DNA of 64,000 nucleotides from Opitutales bacterium (lineage in GTDB: Bacteria; Verrucomicrobiota; Verrucomicrobiia; Opitutales; UBA953), in NCBI GenBank assembly GCA_017440935.1, contig JAFSAO010000021.1:1-64000 (forward strand). The letters run 5' to 3'. The notes under the pieces are model-generated. The model had not been told where the DNA came from. It made no database searches and worked only from the letters and a program-made list of their open reading frames with translations. The translations under genes were made by a program, and so were the position numbers. Shown here piece by piece: positions 45,196-54,558 of this stretch. Each line of letters opens with the position of its first letter. Positions within the stretch are counted from its first letter, which is position 1.

Positions 45196-46245
45196 TTACT
45201 TGGCTTCGTTTTCCGGATCGGGCTCGGCAGAAGAAGTTTTTTTGCGGTCGGCATCGTCGTCTTCGCTGAAAACAATCGGAACGTCGTTTTCGAGGTCGGT
45301 GACGGAGGCGATGTCGGTCGCAGCGGCGGCGCGGCGGCGGCGAGCGGCGGCGGCGCGTTGTTTTTCCGCTTCGATTTTTCCTTCGATAGAATAGCGCGTG
45401 AAAGGCACGTCGCGCAGGCGTTCTGCCGGAATAGGTTTTCCGGTGATTTCGCAAATGCCGTAAGTTCCTTTTTTCATGCGCTCGATGGCGATGTTGATTT
45501 CGGCGAGTTCCTGCTGTTTTCCGGCGAGCAGGCTCAGCGCGCAATCACGCGTGAACGCTTCGTTGTCGATGTCTGCGGTGTGCTGGCTGTATGAAGCGGA
45601 GAGATCGCCCGTATCTTCCTTGCCCTGACGGCTGAACGCGTTTTGCGAATGTTCGTCGATTTCCTTTTGGATGGCGACTTTGAGCGAAACGAGTTTCTTG
45701 TAATATTTAATCCATTTCGCCGGAATCATTTTTTCCTCGGCGGAAACGCTGTCCTTAGCAAACGGGTTATAGCCGAAAAGCTCATCGAGAGAGACGGCGC
45801 CGACCTTGCGCGGCTTGGCTTTCGGCAGCTCCGTCAGAATCTGGCGCGTAGCGACGGCGGGTTTGACTGCCGTTTGGTCCGCTGTTGCCGGATTGAACAA
45901 ATTGATGTTGTTCGCGCCGCGGCGCAGGAACATGAGTTCGAGCTCCTTCGGCGTGTAGGCGATGAGTCCGCGGCGGCGAGTGATGACTTTCGTTTGGACG
46001 GTTTCCGCGTCGCGGCGAACGACGATGTCCGCAAGCGGATTTTTCGCGGTTTCGGCGACCTTCGCTTTTGCTTTTGCCGCTTTTTTCGGCTTCTCGGCTT
46101 TCGCGGGAACGGCGGTATTTTTCGCCTTCTTTAAGGAAGTTTTTTCGGGCGCAACCTTCTTTTCGGGCGCGCTCTTTTTCGGCGCCGGAGTCGCTTTGGC
46201 GGTCGGCTTTTTCTTGGCAGGAGATTTAGCGGATTTTGTTGCCAT
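45196..46245 (-). CDS. DksA/TraR-like protein with Lys/Ala-rich histone-like N-terminus
   Basis: The product has 349 residues, much longer than DksA (about 150). Residues 1-70 are a Lys/Ala/Pro-rich tail resembling histone H1 or bacterial HU tails (KSPAKKKPTAKATPAPKK). Residues about 200-300 form a coiled-coil and C-terminal zinc-finger-like unit of the DksA family: AEINIAIERMKKGTYGICEITGKPIPAERL. Only one of the four usual cysteines is present (GICEITGKP), so zinc binding is doubtful. The C-terminus is acidic. It could bind RNA polymerase or DNA; a regulatory or nucleoid role is inferred. Start follows a TTTTTCAG leader. Confidence 0.8.
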   Translation of the reverse strand: MATKSAKSPAKKKPTAKATPAPKKSAPEKKVAPEKTSLKKAKNTAVPAKAEKPKKAAKAKAKVAETAKNPLADIVVRRDAETVQTKVITRRRGLIAYTPKELELMFLRRGANNINLFNPATADQTAVKPAVATRQILTELPKAKPRKVGAVSLDELFGYNPFAKDSVSAEEKMIPAKWIKYYKKLVSLKVAIQKEIDEHSQNAFSRQGKEDTGDLSASYSQHTADIDNEAFTRDCALSLLAGKQQELAEINIAIERMKKGTYGICEITGKPIPAERLRDVPFTRYSIEGKIEAEKQRAAAARRRRAAAATDIASVTDLENDVPIVFSEDDDADRKKTSSAEPDPENEAK

Positions 46246-46282
46246 CTGAAAAATTTAAACGGGTTTTACGGAAATTTTCTGA

Positions 46283-49093
46283 TTAAAACTCGGAGGGATA
46301 TTTTTCCTTAAGAGCGTCGCGGCAACGCGCGGAGACTTTGCCGAACGTTCCCGCGTCGACGAGTTCCGGAAGCCAGCGCCACGAGCGCGGACAACGGACG
46401 TAGCCGAGCGTTTCCGCTTTGACGGCTTCGACGGCGAGCGGCGTTCCCGCAGGCGCGTCGGAGAGGCGCACTTCCGAGACGATAAAGGTTTCCGCGAGCA
46501 GGGCGGCGTGCTTTTTCAAAAGCGCGAAAGTCGCGTCGGCGGGATCGCCGGAAATCGTGAGCACGGCTTCGAGCGATTGCCCGATGACTTTCGCAGAGCG
46601 AAGCGCGTCGAGCTTCAGATTCACGTTGTCGAGCGTTTTCAAAAGAGCGTCGAATTCGGCGACTTCCTGCGGGAACGCGAGTTCCGGCGCGAGCGTCGGC
46701 CAATCCTGCAAAAGGATCGAGTCTTTCGCGTATTCGTTTTTCGTTGTGAAGAAGCCCCACGCTTCGTCCGTCGTAAACGGAAGCATCGGCGCGAGCATTT
46801 TCAGATACGCGGTGAAAATCGTGTAAATCGCCGTTTGCGACGAGCGGCGTTCCCGCGAGTTGGCGGCGCAGGTGTAGAGGCGATCTTTGAGAATGTTGTG
46901 ATACGTCGCCGAAAGCGTTTCCACCGTGAACGCGTCGATTGCCGCGTAGGCTTTGTGGAATTCGTAGTTTTCGTAGCATTTGGTGACGTCGGCGAGCAAC
47001 GCAAAGAATTTTCCGAGCGCCCACTTGTCGATCAGCGTCAGTTCCGCAAACGGAACAGCGTCCTTCGCGGGATCGAAATCGTAAAGATTCGAAAGTTGGT
47101 AGCGAATCGTGTTGCGGATGTTGCGGTATTGCGTCGCCGTCGCGTCGAGAATGCCGTCGGAGAGCGGAATATCGTTCTGATAATTTTCCGAAGCGATCCA
47201 GAGGCGCACGATGTCCGCGCCGTATTTGGAAACGTAGCCGTCGGCGGTCTGCGGTTTTCCGTCGGATTTGGAAATCTTCTGGCGCGTGCCTTCGTTGACG
47301 ACGAAGCCGTGCGTGATGACTTTTTTATACGGAGCACAACCGAAGTTGATGACGCTCGTCCACAGCGAAGATTGGAACCAACCGCGGTGCTGGTCGGAGC
47401 CTTCGAGATAAAGATCCGCCGGGAACGCAAGGTCGGAATTGCGTTTCAGAACGGCGGCGCTGGACGAACCGGAGTCGATCCAGACGTCGAGCGTATCCGT
47501 TCCCGCGACGAGTTTTTCCGGAGCTGGCCAATTCGCGGGAACGTCGATGCCTGCGAGCAGTTCCGCCGGAGATTTTTCAAACCAAATATCCGTGCCTTCG
47601 ACGGCGATTTTTTCTGCGATGCCGTTGATGACCTTGGCGTCGAGGAACGCTTCGCGCGTGTCCGCGTCGTAGAACACCGGAATCGGCACGCCCCAGGAGC
47701 GCTGGCGGGAAATACACCAGTCCGGGCGACCTTCGACGGCGGCGCGGATGCGGTTTTCGCCGCTAGCGGGAATCCAGGAAACGTCGCCGATTTGACCGAG
47801 CGCCTTGGCGCGCATTTCGTTTTTGTCGAGCGCGACAAACCATTGGTCCATGGCGCGGAAAATCACCGGCGTTTTCGAGCGCCAGCAATGCGGGTATTGG
47901 TGGTCGATTTTAGCGACTTTTAAAAGTTTTCCCGAGGCTTCGAGCAGTTTTAAAACTTCGATGTTTGCCGGGCATTTGCCGTTTGTATCCAAAACGGAAA
48001 TACCGACGAGCGACGCGGGAACGCGTCCGTCATTGGCGTAAACGCCTTCGTCGTTGACCGGGCAATAAATTTCGATGCCGTAGCGCAGGCAGGTTTGGTA
48101 GTCTTCGAGACCGTGACCGCCGGCGGTGTGAACGCAACCCGTTCCCGCGTCGGTCGTGATGTAATCGGCGCAAACGACGGGCGAAGTGCGATCGCAAATC
48201 GGGTGTTGCGTTTGAATGCCTTCGAGCGTTTTCCCGAGAACTTTCGCGCCGCGAACCGCGCCTTCCAAGCCGCAGTCTGCGACGAATTTTTCCGCGAGAG
48301 CGTCGGCGACGATGTAAATTTTTCCGCCGTGGGAAATTTCGACGTATTCAAGTTCCGGATGCACGGCGACAGCCATGTTCGCGGGAATTGTCCACGGCGT
48401 AGTCGTCCAAATCACGAAATTCTTTTCCGGCGCGTCGATTTGCGAGAACGCGACCCAGATGGACGGCGAGGTGTGGTTTTTGTATTCGATTTCGGCTTCG
48501 GCGAGCGCGGTTTTGCAGGGAATGGACCAGTAAACCGGTTTTTTACTGCGATAGACGAGGTCGAGCTCGACCATGTTCGCAAACGTGCGGATGATGTCGG
48601 CTTCGTAGGCGGGATTTTTCGTTTTGTATTCCGCTGCCCAGTCAGCGAGGATGCCGAGGCGCTTAAACTGTTTGCGTTGTTTTTCGATAAAGCTTTCGGA
48701 GAATTCCGCGCAGGCTTTGCGGATTTCGAGCGGCGTGAGCGTTTTTGCCTTGGCGTGAAGCTCCTTCATCACCTTGTGCTCGATCGGCAAACCGTGGCAG
48801 TCCCAGCCGGGAACGTAGGGGACGCGGTAGCCGCACATCGTTTTGTAGCGCATGATGATGTCCTTGAGGAGCTTGTTGAGCGCGGTGCCGATGTGCACGT
48901 CGCCGTTGGTGAACGGCGGACCGTCGTGGAGAATAAAGGATTTGCCCGTTCCCGCGTTTTTGCTCTGAAGGCGGCTGTAAAGGTCGGTTTCTTCCCAAAA
49001 CGCGATGCGCTTGGGTTCGCGAGCGGTGAGATTTGCTCGCATCGGAAAATCCGTCACGGGAAGGTTTAAGGTGTCTTTAAGTTCCACTGCCAT
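46283..49093 (-). CDS. ileS: Isoleucyl-tRNA synthetase
   Basis: This enzyme charges tRNA-Ile and edits valine. The 936 residues have the HIGH-type motif GDVHIGTALNK (about 64-74), editing domain motifs, WFQSSLWTSV and the KMSKS motif KISKSDGKP (near 604-612). The C-terminal zinc finger that bacterial enzymes normally carry as CxxC...CxxC is reduced to CPRS (C901, S904) and SARC (S921, C924), so only two of four zinc ligands remain. The start MAVELKDTLNLPVTDFPMRANL is typical. No T-box leader is seen upstream; the leader reads TTTTTTCAGACT before the ATG. Confidence 0.97.
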   Translation of the reverse strand: MAVELKDTLNLPVTDFPMRANLTAREPKRIAFWEETDLYSRLQSKNAGTGKSFILHDGPPFTNGDVHIGTALNKLLKDIIMRYKTMCGYRVPYVPGWDCHGLPIEHKVMKELHAKAKTLTPLEIRKACAEFSESFIEKQRKQFKRLGILADWAAEYKTKNPAYEADIIRTFANMVELDLVYRSKKPVYWSIPCKTALAEAEIEYKNHTSPSIWVAFSQIDAPEKNFVIWTTTPWTIPANMAVAVHPELEYVEISHGGKIYIVADALAEKFVADCGLEGAVRGAKVLGKTLEGIQTQHPICDRTSPVVCADYITTDAGTGCVHTAGGHGLEDYQTCLRYGIEIYCPVNDEGVYANDGRVPASLVGISVLDTNGKCPANIEVLKLLEASGKLLKVAKIDHQYPHCWRSKTPVIFRAMDQWFVALDKNEMRAKALGQIGDVSWIPASGENRIRAAVEGRPDWCISRQRSWGVPIPVFYDADTREAFLDAKVINGIAEKIAVEGTDIWFEKSPAELLAGIDVPANWPAPEKLVAGTDTLDVWIDSGSSSAAVLKRNSDLAFPADLYLEGSDQHRGWFQSSLWTSVINFGCAPYKKVITHGFVVNEGTRQKISKSDGKPQTADGYVSKYGADIVRLWIASENYQNDIPLSDGILDATATQYRNIRNTIRYQLSNLYDFDPAKDAVPFAELTLIDKWALGKFFALLADVTKCYENYEFHKAYAAIDAFTVETLSATYHNILKDRLYTCAANSRERRSSQTAIYTIFTAYLKMLAPMLPFTTDEAWGFFTTKNEYAKDSILLQDWPTLAPELAFPQEVAEFDALLKTLDNVNLKLDALRSAKVIGQSLEAVLTISGDPADATFALLKKHAALLAETFIVSEVRLSDAPAGTPLAVEAVKAETLGYVRCPRSWRWLPELVDAGTFGKVSARCRDALKEKYPSEF

Positions 49094-49160
49094 AGTCTGA
49101 AAAAAATAAGATGCAGAAAGAATGTAGATTTTCTGCGTTTAGTCAATCGCGGGAACGGAT

Positions 49161-50159
49161 TCAGTATGGCGCTACAACGGGTTCAAATTCTGCTGAGTTA
49201 AAATCTTTCAACAAAACGGGAGGATGGTCGAGTTCTTTGAGCGGGAGCGCCCACAAACAACCGTTTCGAGCGAAAAGAATGCGTTTCCTCGGGGCGTCGA
49301 AATCAGCCCATTCCCAAGCGGATCCTCCAAGAATTTGCGTTCCCGTCTCATCGACAACGCAGTGTTCATCCCAATAAACGCTGCGTCCGGGTGTATTATT
49401 AAGCCCGCTAAAAAAGCGTTTCTGTAAAATTCGGGAATCGGGAAGTCGCTTTTCAAACAGTGCGTTACAGTGAAGCCGATATCCGAAATCGTCTTTGAGA
49501 ACCCAGCCGTCGCGCACAAGTTTTGCAAAATAAATCGGCGGACATTCTCCGCGTGTGTTCCCGTAGCCGAGTTCCGGAATCGGATCATGCGTTACCGAAA
49601 AATTTCCGCTCTCCAAAACCGGCGGTTCAAACATGAACGTCGGATGGTTTAGCCAAACCTCACGATCGCTCAAAAATGCTCCGCCTCCGTTCCAGCCGCT
49701 TCCGTTCCACCATAAATCAATCGCTTTCAAATACGGTGCCCGGGAAATTGCAGTCCATGTCGGAGCGTTGAAGTCCAACGAATTATGTAATTTTTCAAAT
49801 TCTTTACCGTGTGTTGCCTCAATTTTCTCCTCCGCTTGCCTGCGCAATCCATCCGGTATCCGCCAAAGATCTTCCGTGTTAAACGTTTCTTTGAGTGCTG
49901 CTTGCTTGCGTTGAAAAACGGCATCGTTTCGCCAGTATTTTGCGGCAAAATAAATCAGGTGTTTGCCGTCCGGCGACAAATCGCAACGCAACGCGTAAAT
50001 GCGTCCGCGAAACCATTGACCGAGCGCAAAGGAGTCGTCTTTCAAATTCCAGCCGAAAGTTGCGGCGCTTTTGCTACGTCCGCGCAAAATCACAACGGCT
50101 GTCTTTTTCCTCAAAAGAACGTGCAGGCGCGGCGGAACTACTTTGGTTACTTTCGACAT
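49161..50159 (-). CDS. Conserved hypothetical protein
   Basis: The product has 332 residues and no signal peptide. The N-terminus VVPPRLHVLLRKKTAVVILRGRSK and the block FRGRIYALRCDLSPDGKHLIYFAAK resemble hypothetical proteins I have seen in several phyla; the SPDGKHLIYF unit resembles a TolB/DPP4 propeller blade, and W-rich blades follow. Function is unknown. Beyond it, a similar blade unit (FARNGCLWALPLKEL) is near the C-terminus. It is monocistronic and divergent from hrpB. Confidence 0.72.
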   Translation of the reverse strand: MSKVTKVVPPRLHVLLRKKTAVVILRGRSKSAATFGWNLKDDSFALGQWFRGRIYALRCDLSPDGKHLIYFAAKYWRNDAVFQRKQAALKETFNTEDLWRIPDGLRRQAEEKIEATHGKEFEKLHNSLDFNAPTWTAISRAPYLKAIDLWWNGSGWNGGGAFLSDREVWLNHPTFMFEPPVLESGNFSVTHDPIPELGYGNTRGECPPIYFAKLVRDGWVLKDDFGYRLHCNALFEKRLPDSRILQKRFFSGLNNTPGRSVYWDEHCVVDETGTQILGGSAWEWADFDAPRKRILFARNGCLWALPLKELDHPPVLLKDFNSAEFEPVVAPY

Positions 50160-50377
50160 ATGTTTCGTATCCGATCAGAAATCGTTGCAATCGGATAATA
50201 ACGTCCCGACCTTTTTGAAAAATAGTTTTCCCATGACGGGCGGAGTTTAAATTTTGCTCTATATTTCCGCAAAACAAAAAAAAAAAAAACGGGATTTGCG
50301 TTAACAAAAGAAGGAAATACGGGACAGGAGAATAGATTGAAAAACGCAGATGGGAGGCGTATTTTCCCGCGTTTACA

Positions 50378-53041
50378 ATGCCGAGCGAAGAACGAGCGGG
50401 AAATTTGCCGATTTTTGAACTGCGCGGGCGCCTGAAAGAGGCGTGCGCGCGTTCCCGTCGCATCGTTTTGCAGGCGCCGACGGGTTCGGGAAAATCGACG
50501 CAAATTCCGCAAATGTTGCTCGACGACAGGCTCGTTCCCGCAGGAAAACAAATTGTCGTGCTGCAGCCGCGGCGGTTGCCGACGCGTATGCTCGCGGCGC
50601 GCATCGCGCGGGAACGCGGACAAAATCTTGGCGGAGAAGTCGGTTATCAGATTCGCTTCGACCGCGTGGAATCCGCTGAAACCCGGATTAAATTTGTCAC
50701 GGAAGGCTTGCTTCTGCGTCAGCTTTTGAGCGGAAAAAATTCCGGAGCGGAGAATATCGGTGCCATCGTTTTCGATGAATTTCACGAACGGCATCTTTAC
50801 TCGGATTTGACGCTCGCGTTTGCTCTCGAACTCCAACGCACGACGCGCCCGGACTTACTCATCATCGTGATGTCGGCAACGCTCGACACGGACTCGCTCG
50901 CGTCGTGGCTTTCGCCCTGCGAAACGCTGACGGCGGAAGGGCGCCTCTTCCCGATCGAAATCGAATATTCGGCGGCGGGCGGCGCGACGGGTTTTGCGGG
51001 AACGCAGACGCGCAACGGATTTTTGCCGCGCTACGCGGTTTGGGACCACGCGGCGGCGGCGTTTCGCAAAGCGTTTCACGCCGAGCCGGAGGGCGATTTT
51101 CTCGTTTTCATGCCGGGTGCTTACGAAATTACAAAAACGATCGCGGCAATCGCGGCAACGCCGGAAGGGCGGGAGTGTGCGGTCTTACCGCTTTACGGCG
51201 AACTTTCCGCCGCCGATCAGGATCGCGCCGTTGCGCCCGCGCCGGCGGGAACGCGCAAGGTTGTTGTCGCCACAAACGTTGCGGAAACATCGCTGACGAT
51301 TCCCGGCGTGCGCGTCGTGATTGATTCCGGTTTGGCGCGCATCGCCCGTTACGATCCGCATCGCGGCATCAATATGCTTTTGATAGAAAATATTTCGCAA
51401 AGTTCGGCGGACCAGCGGGCAGGGCGCGCGGGGCGAACGGCGCCGGGACGCTGTGTGCGGCTTTGGGCGCGCGGCGATCAGCAAAACCGCGCCGTGCGCG
51501 ACGTTCCCGAGATTCGGCGCGTCGAACTTTCCGAAACCTTGCTGCTTTTAAAAGCCGGCGGAATCGGTGATTTGGCGGCGTTCCCGTGGTTTGAAAAACC
51601 GGACGCGCACGCGTTGGAAAAATCGCTCGAATTGCTCCACGATCTGGGCGCACTCGATTCTGCGGAAAAACTTACGTCCGTCGGTGCGGCGATGGCGCGT
51701 TTCCCGCTTCACCCGCGTTACGCGCGCATGATGATTGCCGCAAACGAGCTTGGCTGCCTCCGCCAAATCGCGTTTGTCGCGGCGATGGCACAGGGGCGCG
51801 ACGTGATGCTCGATCTCGCCGACCGCCGACGCGACGAAGATCGCGAGGAATTACTCGGCGAAACGGATTCGGACTTTTTTCATCGGCTGACGCTTGTCGG
51901 CATGGCGCGTAAAAAGGATTTTGATTTTGAATTTTGTAAGCGCTGGGGCATTCACGCGGGCGCGGCGCGGCAGGCGGATCGTTTGGCGGCGCAGTTTTTG
52001 AAAATCGCGGAAAATATTTTTTCGCGGGAACGCGGAAGCGAAAAAACGGCGGGCGCGGACAGGGCGGAAACGCCGGAAAATGCGGCGGCGGGTGAAACGC
52101 CCGATGTTTACGAAGCCGTGCGGCGTTGCCTTTTGCTCGGATTCGTTTCGCAGTTGGCTCGGCGCGTCGATGCGGGAACGTTGCGCTGCCGGCTTGTGCA
52201 CGGGCGCGGCGGCGAGTTGCGGCGCGGGAGCGCGGTGCGTCACGCAAAACTTTTGGTCGCGGCGGAAGTGGAGGAAATTCAGACGCGCGGCGAAGTTACG
52301 GTGTTTCTTTCGCTGGCGACTGCGGTCGAGGAAGCGTGGCTTGAAGAATATTTCCCGGAGGATTTTGAAACGCGGGATGCGGTTTCGTTTGATGCGTCGC
52401 AAAAACGCGTGCTGACGCGGCGGGAACGCGTGTTTCGCGGGCTTGTGCTGAGTTCGCGGGAACTGCCCGATGTGGCGAGCGATGCGGCTTCGCGGCTTTT
52501 GGCGGACGAAGTGATTGCCGGACGTCTCGTTTTGGAAAAATGGGACGCGCAAGTCGAAGCGTGGATTAACAAAGTGAATTTTGCCGCCGCGCATTGTCCG
52601 GAACTCGGAATTGCGACGCTCGACGATGAAGGGCGACGCATGCTTATCGAGGAAATTTGTCTCGGCGCGACGGCGTATAAGGACATTCGCGAAAAATCCG
52701 TTTGGAAAACGCTTCGCGGCTGGCTTTCGCGGGAACAGGAGATGGCAATGGACGCGCTTTTGCCGGAATCGGTCGCGCTCCCGCGCAAACGTCATCCTGC
52801 GAAAATCACATACACGGAGGATTGCGAGGCGGTCATCGGTGCGACGGTGCAGGAGCTTTACGATTGCCCGGGAGAGAGGCTGAAAATCTGCGACGGGCGC
52901 GTGCCGCTCATCGTCGAAGTGCAATCGCCCGCGCGGCGCACGGTTCAGCGCACGGCGGATTTGGACGCTTTTTGGAAAACCTCTTACGAACACGTCAAAA
53001 AAGACCTCAAAGGACGCTACCCGAAACACGAATGGCGTTAA
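50378..53041 (+). CDS. hrpB: ATP-dependent RNA helicase HrpB-like
   Basis: The product has 887 residues of the DEAH/RHA helicase group, slightly longer than E. coli HrpB (about 810). Motif I APTGSGKSTQIP (about 33-44), motif II DEFHERH (near 132; HrpB has DEFH), motif III SATLD, motif VI QRAGRAGR and the C-terminal HrpB domain (RHPAKITYTEDCEAVIGATVQELYD, cited in part) are visible. It likely acts on RNA; the biological role in bacteria is poorly known. The insert about 540-600 (ERGSEKTAGADRAETPENAA) is low complexity. No close operon partner. Confidence 0.93.
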   Translation: MPSEERAGNLPIFELRGRLKEACARSRRIVLQAPTGSGKSTQIPQMLLDDRLVPAGKQIVVLQPRRLPTRMLAARIARERGQNLGGEVGYQIRFDRVESAETRIKFVTEGLLLRQLLSGKNSGAENIGAIVFDEFHERHLYSDLTLAFALELQRTTRPDLLIIVMSATLDTDSLASWLSPCETLTAEGRLFPIEIEYSAAGGATGFAGTQTRNGFLPRYAVWDHAAAAFRKAFHAEPEGDFLVFMPGAYEITKTIAAIAATPEGRECAVLPLYGELSAADQDRAVAPAPAGTRKVVVATNVAETSLTIPGVRVVIDSGLARIARYDPHRGINMLLIENISQSSADQRAGRAGRTAPGRCVRLWARGDQQNRAVRDVPEIRRVELSETLLLLKAGGIGDLAAFPWFEKPDAHALEKSLELLHDLGALDSAEKLTSVGAAMARFPLHPRYARMMIAANELGCLRQIAFVAAMAQGRDVMLDLADRRRDEDREELLGETDSDFFHRLTLVGMARKKDFDFEFCKRWGIHAGAARQADRLAAQFLKIAENIFSRERGSEKTAGADRAETPENAAAGETPDVYEAVRRCLLLGFVSQLARRVDAGTLRCRLVHGRGGELRRGSAVRHAKLLVAAEVEEIQTRGEVTVFLSLATAVEEAWLEEYFPEDFETRDAVSFDASQKRVLTRRERVFRGLVLSSRELPDVASDAASRLLADEVIAGRLVLEKWDAQVEAWINKVNFAAAHCPELGIATLDDEGRRMLIEEICLGATAYKDIREKSVWKTLRGWLSREQEMAMDALLPESVALPRKRHPAKITYTEDCEAVIGATVQELYDCPGERLKICDGRVPLIVEVQSPARRTVQRTADLDAFWKTSYEHVKKDLKGRYPKHEWR

Positions 53042-53061
53042 AATCGGCGTCCCCGTGTGCT

Positions 53062-53099
53062 TCCTTTAATCTTTAAGCCTTAATCTTTAATCTTTAGTC
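53062..53099. repeat. A/T-rich stutter sequence (copy 2)
   Basis: Overlapping variants of CTTTAATCTTTAAGCC; the reverse complement shares 19 identical bases with 3801-3830. It lies in the gap just before mpl. Confidence 0.7.
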
Positions 53100-53106
53100 T
53101 TTTCTC

Positions 53107-54537
53107 ATGCACATTTATTTCATGGGGATTTGCGGCACGGCGATGGGAAATGCCGCGTTGCTGATGCGCTCGCTCGGGCACGAAGTTTCCGGTTCGGACA
53201 AAGGAATTTACCCGCCGATGTCGGATATGCTTTTGAATTCCGGCGTAAAAATTTACGACGGTTACAGCGCGGAGCGGCTTTCGTTTATCAATCCGGATTT
53301 GGTCGTCGTCGGGAACGTTGTTTCACGCGGGCATCCGGAGATGGAATGGCTACTCGAATCGCGCGCGCTCGACTACGTTTCGCTTCCGGAATTGTTGCGC
53401 ACGCGCCTTCTGAAAAACCGCCACAACATCGTCGTCGCGGGAACGCACGGCAAGACGACGACTTCGTCGATTGCGGCATTCCTTTTGCGGGAACGCGGCG
53501 AAAATCCCGGCTGGCTCATCGGCGGCGTGCCGCGCGATTTGCCGGGCGGCTCGGCTCCGGGAACGGACGGCGGCGCATTTGTCATTGAAGGCGATGAATA
53601 CGACACGGCGTTTTTCGACAAGCGCAGCAAATTCATTCAATACCTGCCGGAAATTCTTTTGCTGAACAATTTGGAATTTGACCACGCGGACATTTTCCGC
53701 GATTTGCAGGACGTTCAACGCACGTTTTCTCATGTTATCCGCCTCGTTCCGCGCAACGGCTACATCGTGGCGAACGGCGACGACGAAAATATCGCGCCGC
53801 TTCTGGAAAACGTTTCCTGGGCGCCGATTCTGCGCGTCGGCACCGGAGAAAATTGCGATATTCGCATTTTGAATTTCCGCGAAACTTCGGACGGTTCCGA
53901 GTTTGATCTGACGTGGCGCGGGAACGCGTGGGGGCACGTCGCGTGGGCGCAATCCGGCATTTTCAACGCGCGCAACGCGGCAATGGCGGCAACGGCATGC
54001 GCGCTTTACACGGCGACGGACAAGCCGGAATGGGCGTTCCCGCTGGACGGTTTGTCAAAATTTCAAGGCGTGAAGCGGCGGCGGGAAATTCTCGTCGACA
54101 CGCCGTCTCTCGTTGCGATTGAGGATTTCGGGCATCACCCGACGGCGCTCAAACTCACGCTCCAAGCATTGCGGGAACGCTACCCGAATCGCAAACTCAT
54201 CGCCGCGTTTGAACCGCGCAGCAACACCGCCGTGCGCAAACTTTTGCAGGACGCGTTTACGGACGCGCTTGAGAACGCCGATGCCGCGCTGATCGCGCCC
54301 GTGCATCACGCCTCCGGCGGTGCGGAAAAAATGGATACGGCGGAAGTCGCGGCGACGTTGCGTTCCCGCGGCACGGATGCGCGCGCGACGGAAACGACGG
54401 AACAACTGCTTGCCGGCTTGGAAGAACTTGCCGATGCGGCAACGCCGGACGCTCCCGCGCTCGTCGTGTTTTTCTCCAACGGTGCGTTCGGCGGTATCAT
54501 TAAACGCTTTGCGGATTTGCATCGCCCGTTAATCTGA
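53107..54537 (+). CDS. mpl: UDP-N-acetylmuramate:murein tripeptide ligase
   Basis: Mpl recycles cell-wall peptides by joining L-Ala-D-Glu-meso-DAP to UDP-MurNAc. The 476 residues show the Mur-ligase layout: N-terminal MHIYFMGICGTAMGNAALLMRSLGHEVSGSD (cited in part), ATP-binding GTHGKTTTSS (112-121), the central DEYDTAFFDKRSKF motif typical of Mpl, and a C-terminal binding domain. Compared with MurC, the sequence GICGTAMGN and DEYDTAFFDKRSKF identify Mpl. It implies a DAP-type peptidoglycan and recycling. Monocistronic. Confidence 0.93.
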   Translation: MHIYFMGICGTAMGNAALLMRSLGHEVSGSDKGIYPPMSDMLLNSGVKIYDGYSAERLSFINPDLVVVGNVVSRGHPEMEWLLESRALDYVSLPELLRTRLLKNRHNIVVAGTHGKTTTSSIAAFLLRERGENPGWLIGGVPRDLPGGSAPGTDGGAFVIEGDEYDTAFFDKRSKFIQYLPEILLLNNLEFDHADIFRDLQDVQRTFSHVIRLVPRNGYIVANGDDENIAPLLENVSWAPILRVGTGENCDIRILNFRETSDGSEFDLTWRGNAWGHVAWAQSGIFNARNAAMAATACALYTATDKPEWAFPLDGLSKFQGVKRRREILVDTPSLVAIEDFGHHPTALKLTLQALRERYPNRKLIAAFEPRSNTAVRKLLQDAFTDALENADAALIAPVHHASGGAEKMDTAEVAATLRSRGTDARATETTEQLLAGLEELADAATPDAPALVVFFSNGAFGGIIKRFADLHRPLI

Positions 54538-54558
54538 ATTCTTTTTTTCCCGGAAACC

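Noticed and set aside
49094-49160. T-box leader before ileS
   Set aside because: The gap is only 67 bases with no T-box sequence or long stem-loop.
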